NCBI GenBank assembly: GCA_020634395.1
Contig: JACKBU010000019.1
Coordinates: 1-64,000, forward strand
Source of the DNA: Ardenticatenaceae bacterium
GTDB lineage: Bacteria; Chloroflexota; Anaerolineae; Promineifilales; Promineifilaceae
Direction of reading: 5' to 3'
Length of the DNA: 64,000 nucleotides
Made by a program: the position numbers and the translations under genes. Positions within the stretch are counted from its first letter, which is position 1, and every line of letters begins with the position of its first letter. The notes beneath the pieces are model-generated. The model saw only the letters and a program-made list of their open reading frames with translations, had not been told where the DNA came from and did no database searches. This document shows, piece after piece, positions 43,529 through 52,810 of this stretch.

Positions 43529-44386
43529 ATGTTCAAAATAGGTGAGTTTTCGCAGTTGGGGCAGGTATCGACGCGCATGCTGCGTCATTATGACAAGCTA
43601 GGGCTGCTCATCCCCAGCCACACCGATGAGTGGACTGGCTATCGTTACTACACCATCGACCAGTTGCCCCGGCTGCATCGCATTATCGCCTTGAAAGAGC
43701 TGGGTCTGTCGTTGGAGCAAATCAGTAATCTACTGGCCGGCGGCGACGACCTGCCAGCCACCGAACTGCGCGGGATGCTGCGGATGCGGCAGGCGGATCT
43801 GGCTCAGGAACTGCAGGCAAAACAGATGCAGCTCCTCCAGGTGGAAACGCGGCTGCGCCAGATTGAGCAGGAAGGACGGCCGTCGCCCTACGAAGTAGTG
43901 GTAAAGCCGATTCCAGCCCAGCCAGTGGCTTCTATCCGGCAGATTGTGCCCTCAGTAGCGGAGTTTAGTTACTACTGCGATTCGATATACGGCCGTCTCT
44001 ACCGCCGCCTGGATCAACTCAACATTCCCGCTCTTTATCCCGAAGTTATCGTCTACCACGCCACTGAATACCAGGATACGGATCTGGATGTCGAGATGGG
44101 GGTTACCGTTTCTCCCGAGAGTGTGCAGTCGCCGCCGGCTGCTGATGATCTGGAATTTCAGGAACTACCGGCTTTTGAACTGGCCGCGGCGATCATTTAT
44201 GAAGGGCCATATAAAGATTTGCTGGATGGCGTCCTGGCTTTGTTGAAATACGTCGGCACTCATGGGCACATACCGGCCGGTCCGCTGCGGGAGTTGCACC
44301 TGTCCGGTCCAGCCCACGCCGAACAGGGTGACGACGCTTTGCCTGTAATTGAGCTGCAACTACCGATTGAACGAGTGTCCCGTTAA
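43529..44386 (+). CDS. MerR-family transcriptional regulator with GyrI-like effector domain
   Basis: A 285-residue regulator. N-terminal winged helix FKIGEFSQLGQVSTRMLRHYDKLGLLIPSHTD and TGYRYYTIDQLPRLHRIIALKELGLSLEQI, a long dimerisation coiled coil at about 85-118 (MRQADLAQELQAKQMQLLQVETRLRQIEQEG), then a C-terminal GyrI/effector-binding-like domain (YEVVVKPIPAQPVASIRQIV, ending EGPYKDLLDGVLALLKYV). This architecture is that of BmrR/TipA-like drug sensors. It has no metal-binding cysteines, so it senses an organic ligand. Neighbour regulation: the divergent SDR and itself. Confidence 0.92.
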   Translation: MFKIGEFSQLGQVSTRMLRHYDKLGLLIPSHTDEWTGYRYYTIDQLPRLHRIIALKELGLSLEQISNLLAGGDDLPATELRGMLRMRQADLAQELQAKQMQLLQVETRLRQIEQEGRPSPYEVVVKPIPAQPVASIRQIVPSVAEFSYYCDSIYGRLYRRLDQLNIPALYPEVIVYHATEYQDTDLDVEMGVTVSPESVQSPPAADDLEFQELPAFELAAAIIYEGPYKDLLDGVLALLKYVGTHGHIPAGPLRELHLSGPAHAEQGDDALPVIELQLPIERVSR

Positions 44387-44422
44387 TCAAGCGACCCGCC
44401 CGCCTAAATGAGAAACTGGCGC

Positions 44423-44464
44423 AAAAAAAGGCAAGACGGTTCAGCACAAACCATCTTGCCTTTT
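44423..44464. terminator. Bidirectional terminator between merR-type gene and ssb
   Basis: GGCAAGACGGTT pairs with AACCATCTTGCC (one mismatch), with A7 on the left and T4 on the right. It serves the plus-strand regulator gene and, with T7, the minus-strand ssb gene. Confidence 0.85.
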
Positions 44465-44580
44465 GGGGACAGTTTTGTTTTAGGAGCACCCTTTGATTGT
44501 GTAACCCGAGTTCGTATATCGTTGGCCTGTTTCAGACGTGACGAGCCAAGAAATACTGACTGTGGGCTACCGAATAAGGG

Positions 44581-45006
44581 CTAGAACGGAATATCGTCTT
44601 CTTCCTGCGCCGGGGCACCGCTGTATTCTTCACCGCCCTCGTAGCTGCTGCCGTCATCCGAGCGGCTGCTGAGGAAGCGAACTGTATCCGCGACAACTTC
44701 AAAGTTTGCACCAATGGTGCCATCTTGCCGGGACCAGAGGCGCGGCCCGCCAGTATTGGGATCTGGCTTGATGCGGCCCTCCACCAGCACCTTACTGCCT
44801 TTGGTCAGGTATTGGTTCACGGTTTCCGCCTGGCGGCGCCAGACTTCGATCCGGAACCATGTTGTTTCCTCGTGCTGCTGCCCATCCTGGCCAGTCCAAC
44901 GCCGGGAAGAAGCGACACTGAAGTTGGTAACGGCCGTGCCATCGGGCATGTAGCGCATTTCCGGATCACGACCCAAATTGCCGACAATGATGATCTTTTG
45001 GTACAT
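44581..45006 (-). CDS. ssb: Single-stranded DNA-binding protein
   Basis: A 141-residue OB-fold protein of replication, repair and recombination. MYQKIIIVGNLGRDPEMRYMPDGTAVTNFSVASSRRW is the conserved OB start, with ETTWFRIEVWRRQAETVNQYLTKGSKVLVEGRI. The C-terminus ends DDIPF, the partner-binding acidic tip. It is monocistronic, with a clear promoter (45143-45171) and a bidirectional terminator. Confidence 0.97.
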   Translation of the reverse strand: MYQKIIIVGNLGRDPEMRYMPDGTAVTNFSVASSRRWTGQDGQQHEETTWFRIEVWRRQAETVNQYLTKGSKVLVEGRIKPDPNTGGPRLWSRQDGTIGANFEVVADTVRFLSSRSDDGSSYEGGEEYSGAPAQEEDDIPF

Positions 45007-45142
45007 AGAACTCTCTCCTTAAGTTAAAAACTGATCTTTGAAAAGCGTCGAAACGCTCGAAAATGATAGCATAATTTTGGGTGTTACTGCAACCGGGCCG
45101 CTTCATTTCGACGCCTGTTCTGGTAAAATTTGAGCTGCCCAC

Positions 45143-45171
45143 AGTATAGCACACTTGTTCTGATTTGACAA
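45143..45171 (-). promoter_or_regulatory. Sigma70-type promoter of ssb
   Basis: On the minus strand TTGTCA (45166-45171), a 17-bp spacer and TATACT (45143-45148). Confidence 0.65.
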
Positions 45172-45195
45172 TTTTTGCCACAACCAAATCCAGAG

Positions 45196-45235
45196 AAAAA
45201 GGGGCATAAACCTACCTAGTTTATGCCCCTTTTTG
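45196..45235. terminator. Strong terminator between ssb promoter region and glutamate dehydrogenase 1
   Basis: AAAAAGGGGCATAAAC pairs perfectly with GTTTATGCCCCTTTTT around the loop CTACCTA. It lies downstream of the minus-strand dehydrogenase gene and works in either direction. Confidence 0.9.
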
Positions 45236-45278
45236 AAGAATCGAACTATCGCTCAAACCTTTGTTTGGGTTTTCTGGA

Positions 45279-46529
45279 CTATACCCAACCCCGCAGCCGC
45301 ACAGCCTCCGCCACCCGATTGACAGCTACCAGATAGGCGGCGATGCGGTTGTCTACTTTTTTAGCCTGGGCCATCTCGTGAACGGCCAGGAAGGCCGTCG
45401 TGATCTTCTTGTCCAGACGATCGTTCACCATGCTTTCGTCCCAGTAGAACTGGTAGGCATTTTGCACCATCTCAAAGTAAGACACGATTACGCCGCCAGC
45501 GTTGCACAGAAAATCGGGGATGATAAAAATGCCCTTGTCGTTCAGGATGTTGTCGGCCTCGGGCGTCGTCGGGCCGTTGGCCAGTTCGGCCACAATTTTG
45601 GCCTTGATCTTGTCGGCGTTTTGGCCGGTTAACTGGTTTTCAATGGCGGCTGGAATGAGGATGTCTACATCCAGTTCTAAGAGGTCGTGGTTGGAAATTT
45701 CTTCCGTTTCCGGACAGTTGATCACCTTACCGGTTTGCTGCAAGTGCTTGACTACGTCGTCGGGTTTAAGCCCGTTGGCGTTGTAAATGCCGCCAAATTC
45801 ATCACTGACGGCCACGACCTTCAGGCCAAAGAGATCATGAGCCAGCCGGTGGGCAAACCCACCGACATTGCCATAACCCTGAATCGCGCAGGTTGCACCT
45901 TCCAGTGTCAGTCCGCGCAGTTTGGCGGCTTCCCGAATGGTGAACATACCGCCCATAGCTGTGGCTGGTCCGCGCCCGGCAGACCCGCCTAACTGCAGTG
46001 GTTTGCCAGTGATGACGCCGGGTTCATGATGTCCGGTCAAAATTTCGTATTCGTCTAACATCCAGGCCATGATTTGCGGGTTTGTGTAGACATCGGGAGC
46101 GGGGGAATCTTTTGTCAGGCCGACATAGCGTGAAAGCGCGCGCATGTAACCGCGGCTTAGCCGTTCCAGTTCATCGGGCTGCATTTCGCGCGGGTTGCAA
46201 ATGACGCCGCCTTTGCCTCCGCCGAGGGGGATATCGGACACGGCCGTTTTCCAGGTCATCCAGGCCGCCAGCGCACGCACCGTATCAATCGTCTCCTTGG
46301 GGTGGAAACGAATGCCGCCCTTGGCCGGGCCGCGAGCGTCATTGTACTGCACGCGGAAACCCTGAAAGATTTCCGTATGTCCATCATTCATCTTTACGGG
46401 GATAGTAAAGTGAAATTCGCGCATCGGCTGCCGCAAAAAGGCATGCATATCGGGGTCTAATTGTAAAACGGCGGCAGCTTCATCAAGTTGAGCCTGCGCT
46501 ATTGCAAACGGATTCAAATTCTCTGTCAT
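45279..46529 (-). CDS. Glu/Leu/Phe/Val dehydrogenase, paralogue 1
   Basis: A 416-residue glutamate-dehydrogenase-family enzyme (oxidative deamination of glutamate, or the reverse). Substrate domain: GFRVQYNDARGPAKGGIRFHPKETIDTVRALAAWMTWKTAVSDIPLGGGKGG with the catalytic lysines. NAD(P) domain: ATCAIQGYGNVGGFAHRLA. VISYFEMVQNAYQFYWDE and RAAYLVAVNRVAEA-like ends are normal. The start at 46529 is the conserved MTENLNPFAIAQAQLDEAA, shared with paralogue 2; the open frame further upstream is not supported. Conserved nearly end-to-end with the upstream gene at 46891. Confidence 0.94.
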   Translation of the reverse strand: MTENLNPFAIAQAQLDEAAAVLQLDPDMHAFLRQPMREFHFTIPVKMNDGHTEIFQGFRVQYNDARGPAKGGIRFHPKETIDTVRALAAWMTWKTAVSDIPLGGGKGGVICNPREMQPDELERLSRGYMRALSRYVGLTKDSPAPDVYTNPQIMAWMLDEYEILTGHHEPGVITGKPLQLGGSAGRGPATAMGGMFTIREAAKLRGLTLEGATCAIQGYGNVGGFAHRLAHDLFGLKVVAVSDEFGGIYNANGLKPDDVVKHLQQTGKVINCPETEEISNHDLLELDVDILIPAAIENQLTGQNADKIKAKIVAELANGPTTPEADNILNDKGIFIIPDFLCNAGGVIVSYFEMVQNAYQFYWDESMVNDRLDKKITTAFLAVHEMAQAKKVDNRIAAYLVAVNRVAEAVRLRGWV

Positions 46530-46752
46530 GGGAAAATACAAACTCCTGGTGGGAAAATTTTTGCGGTTCCTTTCGTGTACTGTCAACGAACAACACGCCC
46601 CCAGCCTGTGGTGGCTGAGGTTCCTCAAGTGTCGACAATTATTGGGAGTCTGTCAAGTGATAGGTATCCGGGATTAAGAATAGAATAGCACGTTGCGTGT
46701 CATATGGCAGCCTGCCGGGCGGTATGACTTGTGTCATGAGAAAAGCGTCATG

Positions 46753-46790
46753 CGGGTAATCGGCGATCAACGTTGATCGCCGATTACCCG
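46753..46790. repeat. 38-bp perfect palindrome between the two dehydrogenase genes
   Basis: Both halves match exactly with no loop, centred on AACGTT between 46771 and 46772; each half reads CGGGTAATCGGCGATCAAC in its own strand. It lies in the 361-bp gap between the paralogues; the rest of that gap shows only a TGAGGTTCCTCA-like small dyad near 46615-46630. It could be an operator, or, as RNA, a tight hairpin ending the upstream gene. Confidence 0.9.
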
Positions 46791-46890
46791 GCGTTTGCGG
46801 GAAACGGGCTGCTCGAACTTGTTTATTTCCGGCGAAACGGCCGTCGCGGGAGGCTGGCGCGACGCATGACGGTTAAAGACAAAGCCGTGC

Positions 46891-48141
46891 TTATACCCAG
46901 CCCCGCAAACGGACGGCCTGCGCCACACGATCCACAGCTACCAGGTAAGCGGCGACGCGATTGTTGACCCTCTTCGCATTAGCCATGTGGCAGACGGCGT
47001 GGAAGGCCGCAGTCATTTTTTGATCCAGGCGTTCGTGAATCATGGGAGTTGACCAGTAGTACTGGTAAGCATTTTGCACCATCTCGAAGTAGGATACGGT
47101 AACGCCGCCGGCATTGCACAAGAAATCGGGCATGACGTAGACACCGTTGTTGTACAAAATTTCATCGGCTTCGGGAGTGGTTGGACCATTGGCTAACTCC
47201 GCCGTCATTTTGGCCTTGATGTTGGCCGCGTTGCGGGCGGTGATAACGTTTTCCAGTGCAGCGGGAGCCAGGACGGTAACTTCCATTTCCAGCAGCTGCT
47301 CGTTGGAAATGCTTTGGGCGCCGGGGAAACCGACCACAGAACCGGTCTCGGCTTTGTGGGCTTTAACGGCCGTACTCGACAGCCCATCACAATTCATGAT
47401 GCCACCGCGTGAATCACTGACGGCCACAACCGTCATGCCCAGCAGCTCCTCGGCCAGCGAGTGGTAAAAAGAGCCAGCATTGCCATACCCTTGAATGGCG
47501 CAGGTAGCTCCCTTTAGATTGATACCCAGCACTTTGGCCGCCTCACGGGTGACGTAAATGCCGCCGCGCGCCGTGGCGTCGTCGCGCCCCGCAGAGCCGC
47601 CCAGCGGCAGCGGTTTGCCGGTGATGACGCCCGGTTCGCGGTGCCCGATGAGCATGTCATACTCATCCATCATCCAGGCCATGATCTGTGGGTTGGTATA
47701 AACGTCAGGGGCGGGCACATCTTTCGTAAGGCCCACATAACGAGCGATGCAGCGCATATAGCCGCGGCTGAGTCGTTCGAGTTCGCCCGGCGACAACTCG
47801 CGTGGGTCGCACACCACGCCGCCTTTGCCGCCACCCAGAGGGATGTCCACAACGGCCGTTTTCCACGTCATCCAGGCTGCCAGGGCGCGCACGGTATCAA
47901 TGGTTTCTTCCCAGTGAAACCGCAGCCCGCCTTTGGCCGGTCCGCGCGAGTCATTGTACTGCACGCGATAACCGTGGAAGACACGCGTACGGCCGTCATC
48001 CATCTTTACGGGAATCGTAAAATGAAATTCACGCATGGGTTCGCGCAAAAAAGCATGCATGTCGGGGTCTAACTGCAAAATGCGGGCAGCTTCGTCCAAT
48101 TGCGCCTGGGCGATAGCAAACGGGTTCAGATTTTCGCTCAT
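46891..48141 (-). CDS. Glu/Leu/Phe/Val dehydrogenase, paralogue 2
   Basis: A 416-residue enzyme, same length and layout as paralogue 1. It keeps GPAKGGLRFHWEETIDTVRALAAWMTWKTAVVDIPLGGGKGGVV. Differences lie around the nucleotide site: AIQGYGNAGSFYHSLA instead of GYGNVGGFAHRLA, and AGRDDATARGG instead of AGRGPATAMGG. These may change cofactor use or make it a regulatory subunit, as in the GdhA/GdhB heterohexamer of Thermus; that is inference. Upstream 48142-48407 shows no clear promoter to me. Confidence 0.93.
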   Translation of the reverse strand: MSENLNPFAIAQAQLDEAARILQLDPDMHAFLREPMREFHFTIPVKMDDGRTRVFHGYRVQYNDSRGPAKGGLRFHWEETIDTVRALAAWMTWKTAVVDIPLGGGKGGVVCDPRELSPGELERLSRGYMRCIARYVGLTKDVPAPDVYTNPQIMAWMMDEYDMLIGHREPGVITGKPLPLGGSAGRDDATARGGIYVTREAAKVLGINLKGATCAIQGYGNAGSFYHSLAEELLGMTVVAVSDSRGGIMNCDGLSSTAVKAHKAETGSVVGFPGAQSISNEQLLEMEVTVLAPAALENVITARNAANIKAKMTAELANGPTTPEADEILYNNGVYVMPDFLCNAGGVTVSYFEMVQNAYQYYWSTPMIHERLDQKMTAAFHAVCHMANAKRVNNRVAAYLVAVDRVAQAVRLRGWV

Positions 48142-48407
48142 GGGTAAGCTCCTTTTGTGACTTTGCGGCTGAAATGTGGGCGGCAGTGTTGTTCCGGCTG
48201 TATTGTTTCCACTCTAAAACAAGCGGATGAGATACGCGCATTGTACAAAATTCATCTTCAAGACGGATACTGACAAATGTCATTATCGCTTCACAATCCA
48301 TAATCGCTTTGGTAAACTTCTGCCTGACTGAACCCTGCAACGTGAAACCCACCGCAGGTTAGGGTTGCAGCAGGGATAACCACCCAAACATTTCAGCAAA
48401 GGAATTT

Positions 48408-49223
48408 ATGATTCAACAACTTATTCCGGCATTCATTCTCAGCAGCGGGATCGCTTCTCTGGCCTATTGGCGCCAATCTCTATCCAAATCTGGCGTGGCT
48501 GGCGCTTTACTTGTCGGCACGTTGACTTTTGGGCTTGGCGGTTGGTTTTGGGGTTTATTGTTAGGCATCTTTTTCGTCAGTTCCAGTCTGCTTTCGCACT
48601 TTAAAGAAGGGGAAAAACGGCAGGCAGCCGAAAAATTTGAAAAAGGCCACCGGCGTGACTTTGGGCAGGCGCTGGCCAACGGCGGCCTGGGAGCGCTCAT
48701 CGCCCTGGCAAACGCCCTTGTTCCTTCCCCGGCTTGGTACTACTTGTTCACCGGGGTGATGGCTACGGTGACGGCCGATACCTGGGCTACCGAATTAGGC
48801 ACCTTAAGCCAGGCTCCTCCACGGCTGATCACCACGGGCCAGCGGGTGGAAGTGGGCACATCTGGGGGCGTATCGCTGCTGGGCACGGCCGTTTCCCTGG
48901 TGGGTGGACTGCTTATCGGGCTGGCGGCCGGACTGTTTGGGCGGCGCAAGCCGTTCTGGCAGCTCATGCTCGTCGGGGCATTCAGCGGTCTGGCCGGGTC
49001 CTTGTTCGACAGCTTGCTGGGCGCCACCGTACAGCAAATTTATTACTGCGACCAGTGCCAGAAAGACACGGAACGCAAAGTTCATCGCTGCGGCCAGGAA
49101 ACCCGGCCGATTCGCGGCTATGCCTGGTTAAACAACGACGTGGTAAATTTATTGGCTTCTGTTGTGGGCGGACTTACGGCCGTTGCGTTGTGGCTGTTGT
49201 TCCGCCGGCGTAAAACGGCATGA
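48408..49223 (+). CDS. DUF92 family membrane protein
   Basis: A 271-residue polytopic membrane protein of the DUF92/TMEM19 family. It begins FILSSGIASLAYWRQSLSKSGVAGALLVGTLTFGLGGWFWGLLLGIFFVSSSLLSHFKE; TVTADTWATELGTLSQAPPRLITTGQRVEVGTSGGVSLLGT is the family signature, and ATVQQIYYCDQCQKDTERKVHRCG carries a Cys pair. Plant VTE6 and some bacterial members phosphorylate phytyl or other prenyl phosphates, so an isoprenoid-phosphate role is possible. Its stop overlaps the WD40 start (ATGA). The AAAGGA site fits the ATG. Confidence 0.88.
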   Translation: MIQQLIPAFILSSGIASLAYWRQSLSKSGVAGALLVGTLTFGLGGWFWGLLLGIFFVSSSLLSHFKEGEKRQAAEKFEKGHRRDFGQALANGGLGALIALANALVPSPAWYYLFTGVMATVTADTWATELGTLSQAPPRLITTGQRVEVGTSGGVSLLGTAVSLVGGLLIGLAAGLFGRRKPFWQLMLVGAFSGLAGSLFDSLLGATVQQIYYCDQCQKDTERKVHRCGQETRPIRGYAWLNNDVVNLLASVVGGLTAVALWLLFRRRKTA

Positions 49224-50152
49224 AAAAAGAACGCTGTCCACTCGGTTTCTCGCTGCGCCACATCCTCAAGGCCAGCAATCGCGCCATTACTCGTCTGGCC
49301 TGGTCGCCTAACGGCCGTCTCCTGGCTTCTGCTTCTTACGATCAATCCGTTCACCTGTGGGATATCGAAGCTGGCAAAGAAATGCGGGAAATCGTCGGCT
49401 ACAGCGGCTCCGTTTTTACGGTCGTGGTTACGCCAGATAACCGGCAAATCATTTCCGCTTCCAAAAATTCTCTGAAAATTTGGGATGTGGAGAGCCAGAC
49501 ACGGCCGCAAACGCTGCGCGGACACCAGGATTACGTGTATGCCGTGGCTGTGGCCCCGGATGGTAAGACGGCCGTGTCCGGCGCCTACGACCAGACCTTA
49601 AAGTTTTGGGATCTGACCACGCAATCTGAAGTGGCCTCCTTGCGCGGTCATCGGGGGCGAATTGGCTGCGTGGCGATAAGTCCGGACGGCCGTCTGGCTT
49701 TCTCCGGTGCAGGCGATGGGCTGGTGAAGGTCTGGGATGCGGCTGCCTATACCCTGCTGCAGACATTAAACGGGCACAAAGGTGAAGTGCTGGCCCTGAC
49801 GCTGACCACCGATGGCCGGCTCCTGGCCTCTAGCAGTCACGATGGCGCCATCTGTCTCTGGCAGCCGGAAAGCGGCGAGCTGGTGGGTAAACTGACCGGA
49901 CATGAAGGGCCTGTTACGGCCGTCTCCTTCGCCGCTAACGATCAATTTCTGGCCAGCAAATCGGCCGACGGCACGGTGCGCCTCTGGCGTCGCGCCGATT
50001 GGCAGACAGTGGCCATTCTAGACGAGACCCATTCCTCGTTTGCTTTTGCCGGCCTGGCTTTCCAGCCCAACGGCAACTTGCTGGCCACTTTAGGCGATAA
50101 GGACACGGTTATCCGCATCTGGGCGCTGGACTTTGCTGTCTGGCAGCAGTAA
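49220..50152 (+). CDS. WD40 repeat protein
   Basis: A 310-residue beta-propeller with about seven WD40 blades and nothing else. Repeats end in VHLWDIE, LKIWDVE, LKFWDLT, VKVWDAA, ICLWQPE, VRLWRRA and IRIWALD. It has no signal peptide, so it should be a cytoplasmic protein-binding scaffold. It is translationally coupled to the DUF92 gene. Just after it, two ACGGCCGT copies (50152-50162 and 50197-50207) form an 11-bp hairpin between this and the convergent vWA gene. Confidence 0.93.
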   Translation: MKKERCPLGFSLRHILKASNRAITRLAWSPNGRLLASASYDQSVHLWDIEAGKEMREIVGYSGSVFTVVVTPDNRQIISASKNSLKIWDVESQTRPQTLRGHQDYVYAVAVAPDGKTAVSGAYDQTLKFWDLTTQSEVASLRGHRGRIGCVAISPDGRLAFSGAGDGLVKVWDAAAYTLLQTLNGHKGEVLALTLTTDGRLLASSSHDGAICLWQPESGELVGKLTGHEGPVTAVSFAANDQFLASKSADGTVRLWRRADWQTVAILDETHSSFAFAGLAFQPNGNLLATLGDKDTVIRIWALDFAVWQQ

Positions 50153-50227
50153 ACGGCCGTTCTCTCCATCCTTTCATCCACAACGCAACATGAAGCGAAC
50201 GGCCGTTGTTTGCCTGCGGCGAACCGG

Positions 50228-52642
50228 CTATTTCCGTTTGCTCGACCACTGCCCGTACCGGCCGATGACCAGGCCCGTCACCAGGAACAGCGGCAGCACC
50301 ATAATTGTGGCGCAGATGCCGGTGCGCGCCGATGATTTGGCCGGTGCGTCCGGGCTGGCCGGAAGGGGCGTCTCCTCGCTGGCCGGAGCAGCGGGCACGG
50401 CCGTTTCCGCCGGGTTTATTTCTGCGGTGGGTTGGTCGGGTAGAACGGCCGTTTCCACCCCTTCTCCCTCGGGCACAATCTCGTAGGCCTGGCTGCCCGC
50501 CAGCACCAGCACCCGTGGCCCAATAGCCAGATATTGACCCAGCTCTGGCACAGCCGCCAGTAAGTCAAAGTAAGCATCGCTGGCAAAGCCAATCGGCTGC
50601 GGCGTCGTCCGTTCCGGATCATAAGCCGTGTCAATCCATACGCCATCGCGCAAAACAAACGTTTTGCTGCCGACTACTTTTACCTCCCCTGTCGTGTTGG
50701 GCGCAGCTTCGCCCGGCGCGTTGGTGGCGTTAGGTGACAGGGTGGGCAGCGCCAGAGGCGCTTCGGCGGCGGCCATGTCGGCGGCAGCCGCGGCTTCCTC
50801 AACCACGCCTTCCGTCACCACCCGCGTTACTTCCACTGCGTCTTCGGCAATGGTTTGCCGCCCGGTCTGGGTAAAAATGTCATCTTCCTCGATGAGGTAG
50901 CTGGTGTAGGGCGTGATGATGCCATAGCGGATAGAGAGGTTCACGACGCTTTGTACCAGTTCTGGCTCTTCGCCGCGCAGCCGGATTTCGCGCAGCAGGT
51001 GGCCAATGGCTCGTGTGGCCCACAGGCGGGGAATAAAATCGTCGCCGCCCTGGGTGTGGAAGAGGTTGTCTTCGTAGATGAAAACCTGCGGCTCGCCGTT
51101 GACTGTGCCGCGCAGGGTGATGGTTGCCGGACCACCTTCGCGGTAGCGGCCGGCCAGCACCAACTGGGTGCCGGCAAACAGGTCGGGCAGCGTATCGGGA
51201 TACATCTGCTCCACCGTCACACCGCCAAAATCCAGGCTGATGTCGGCCAGGACCGGCGTGCTTACTTTGGCGTAGAAGCTGCTCACTTCTTCGTCGATGG
51301 CTTGAAACGGCCGTACATACGTCGTCGTCCCGCGGTGATTCTCTGCCAGGGCATCCAGCAGGTTGGGGTCCACGTCATCACCCACACCAAAAGCAAAAAT
51401 ACGCGCATTGGTGGGCATCGCCTGGCCCACCGCATCCAGCAGCAGCGGCGTCTCCACGATGCCCTCTGTCGCCAGCCCATCCGTCAGAAAAATGATGGTC
51501 GTGGGGCGCTGGGGGTCTACCATGTTGGCCGCCTCCAGCAGCGCCTGGCTGATGTTGGTGCCGCCCAGGGCTTCCAGGCTGTTGATGAAGGCCTGGTAAT
51601 TGCCTGGTTGTTCGGCGGGAACCAGCTCCGGCTGGTAGGTGCGCACGCCGGTGCTAAACGGCACGATGTTAAAGTGGTCACCCGGCTTTAGATGCTCAAT
51701 CACGTAGCTGGCTGCTTGCTGCGCCTGCTGGATTTTTTCGCCTTCCATGCTGCCGGAGGTATCCATGACCAGTATCACGTCTTTGGCAATCACTTCTGTC
51801 GCTTCCACGCTGGGAGCTACCAGCAGCAAGAAGAACCCATCCTCGCCGGCTTCTTTGTAACTGAGCAGGTTCAGGCCAATGTCCTCCGGGGTTACGGTGT
51901 AGTAAAGCTCAAAATCCTGGTCGGCGACCACGGCGCTGGCTTCGTAGCCGACTATCGCCCGGTAATCGCCCTCGCGGCTGACGGCTACCGGATGGCTGGG
52001 CGAGTAGATGGCGCGAATGGCTTCGTTGCTGCGCACGTCTACCCGAATGCTCTGATTGTCCAGAGGCGCGTTGGTGTATAACTTGGTTGATTGGGGGAAG
52101 ATGTAGTGGACCACGCCGTTGTCTGCCGGTAAGACCTGGGTGTATTCAATTTCTATGCGCCGCTCGTCGTGGGGCGGAATGGGAAAGACGTTAGCCTGGA
52201 CGGCCTGCGTCCCCACATATTCCAGCAAAGCGGGGTCGCGCAGCTGGCGCACGATGTTGTCGTAGATCTGGCGGGCTTCGTCGCGCTCTAAGATTTTGGC
52301 TTCGATGGGCTGGCCGTCTACCCACATGGTGAGTTGGCTGATGGCCGCGCCTTCGGGCAGGGGAAAGAGGTATGTGCCTTCGAGCATCCACTCGTTGTCG
52401 TTGACGAATAGTTGGTCGATGTGGGTTGTGGCGACCTGATTTTCGATGCTGACATCGACGCGCTGGTATTCGATGGTGAGGCCATCGATTTGCCAGGGCG
52501 GCGTTATACGTGTGACGTCAATCGGCGGCGGCTCGATGGGAATGGGCGGCTCTATTGGTTCTGGCGTCTGGGCGAAGACGAGACTGCCGGTTCCCAACAA
52601 AAGTATCAGAACGGAAACGAACAGAATAAATGACTTTTTCAT
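50228..52642 (-). CDS. Secreted VIT and von Willebrand factor A domain protein
   Basis: An 804-residue surface protein. Signal peptide MKKSFILFVSVLILLLGTGSLVFAQ; VIT domain at about 45-170 (ENQVATTHIDQLFVNDNEWMLEGTYLFPLPEGAAISQLTMWVDGQPI shows the inter-alpha-inhibitor pattern); vWA domain from about 285 with an intact MIDAS, DTSGS at 294-298, and TDGLA. A long alanine/proline/threonine stalk follows, and a C-terminal helix (ICATIMVLPLFLVTGLVIG) with RKR-type anchor. Probably an adhesion or matrix-binding, metal-dependent protein on the cell surface. Confidence 0.93.
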   Translation of the reverse strand: MKKSFILFVSVLILLLGTGSLVFAQTPEPIEPPIPIEPPPIDVTRITPPWQIDGLTIEYQRVDVSIENQVATTHIDQLFVNDNEWMLEGTYLFPLPEGAAISQLTMWVDGQPIEAKILERDEARQIYDNIVRQLRDPALLEYVGTQAVQANVFPIPPHDERRIEIEYTQVLPADNGVVHYIFPQSTKLYTNAPLDNQSIRVDVRSNEAIRAIYSPSHPVAVSREGDYRAIVGYEASAVVADQDFELYYTVTPEDIGLNLLSYKEAGEDGFFLLLVAPSVEATEVIAKDVILVMDTSGSMEGEKIQQAQQAASYVIEHLKPGDHFNIVPFSTGVRTYQPELVPAEQPGNYQAFINSLEALGGTNISQALLEAANMVDPQRPTTIIFLTDGLATEGIVETPLLLDAVGQAMPTNARIFAFGVGDDVDPNLLDALAENHRGTTTYVRPFQAIDEEVSSFYAKVSTPVLADISLDFGGVTVEQMYPDTLPDLFAGTQLVLAGRYREGGPATITLRGTVNGEPQVFIYEDNLFHTQGGDDFIPRLWATRAIGHLLREIRLRGEEPELVQSVVNLSIRYGIITPYTSYLIEEDDIFTQTGRQTIAEDAVEVTRVVTEGVVEEAAAAADMAAAEAPLALPTLSPNATNAPGEAAPNTTGEVKVVGSKTFVLRDGVWIDTAYDPERTTPQPIGFASDAYFDLLAAVPELGQYLAIGPRVLVLAGSQAYEIVPEGEGVETAVLPDQPTAEINPAETAVPAAPASEETPLPASPDAPAKSSARTGICATIMVLPLFLVTGLVIGRYGQWSSKRK

Positions 52643-52810
52643 GGCTGTGTCCTCCTTGGACAGGTATGGCCCTTGTCAACACCTTTAGGACGCAGCCGGC
52701 GGGCATTATGTTCCCGCCTATCTTTATTTTTGAGGATTTGGAAGCTGGGGCGGCGCACGGCCGTTCCCCTTCGTTCCGCCGCCCCTGCCTCCAGGCTCTT
52801 TGATCAGCGG

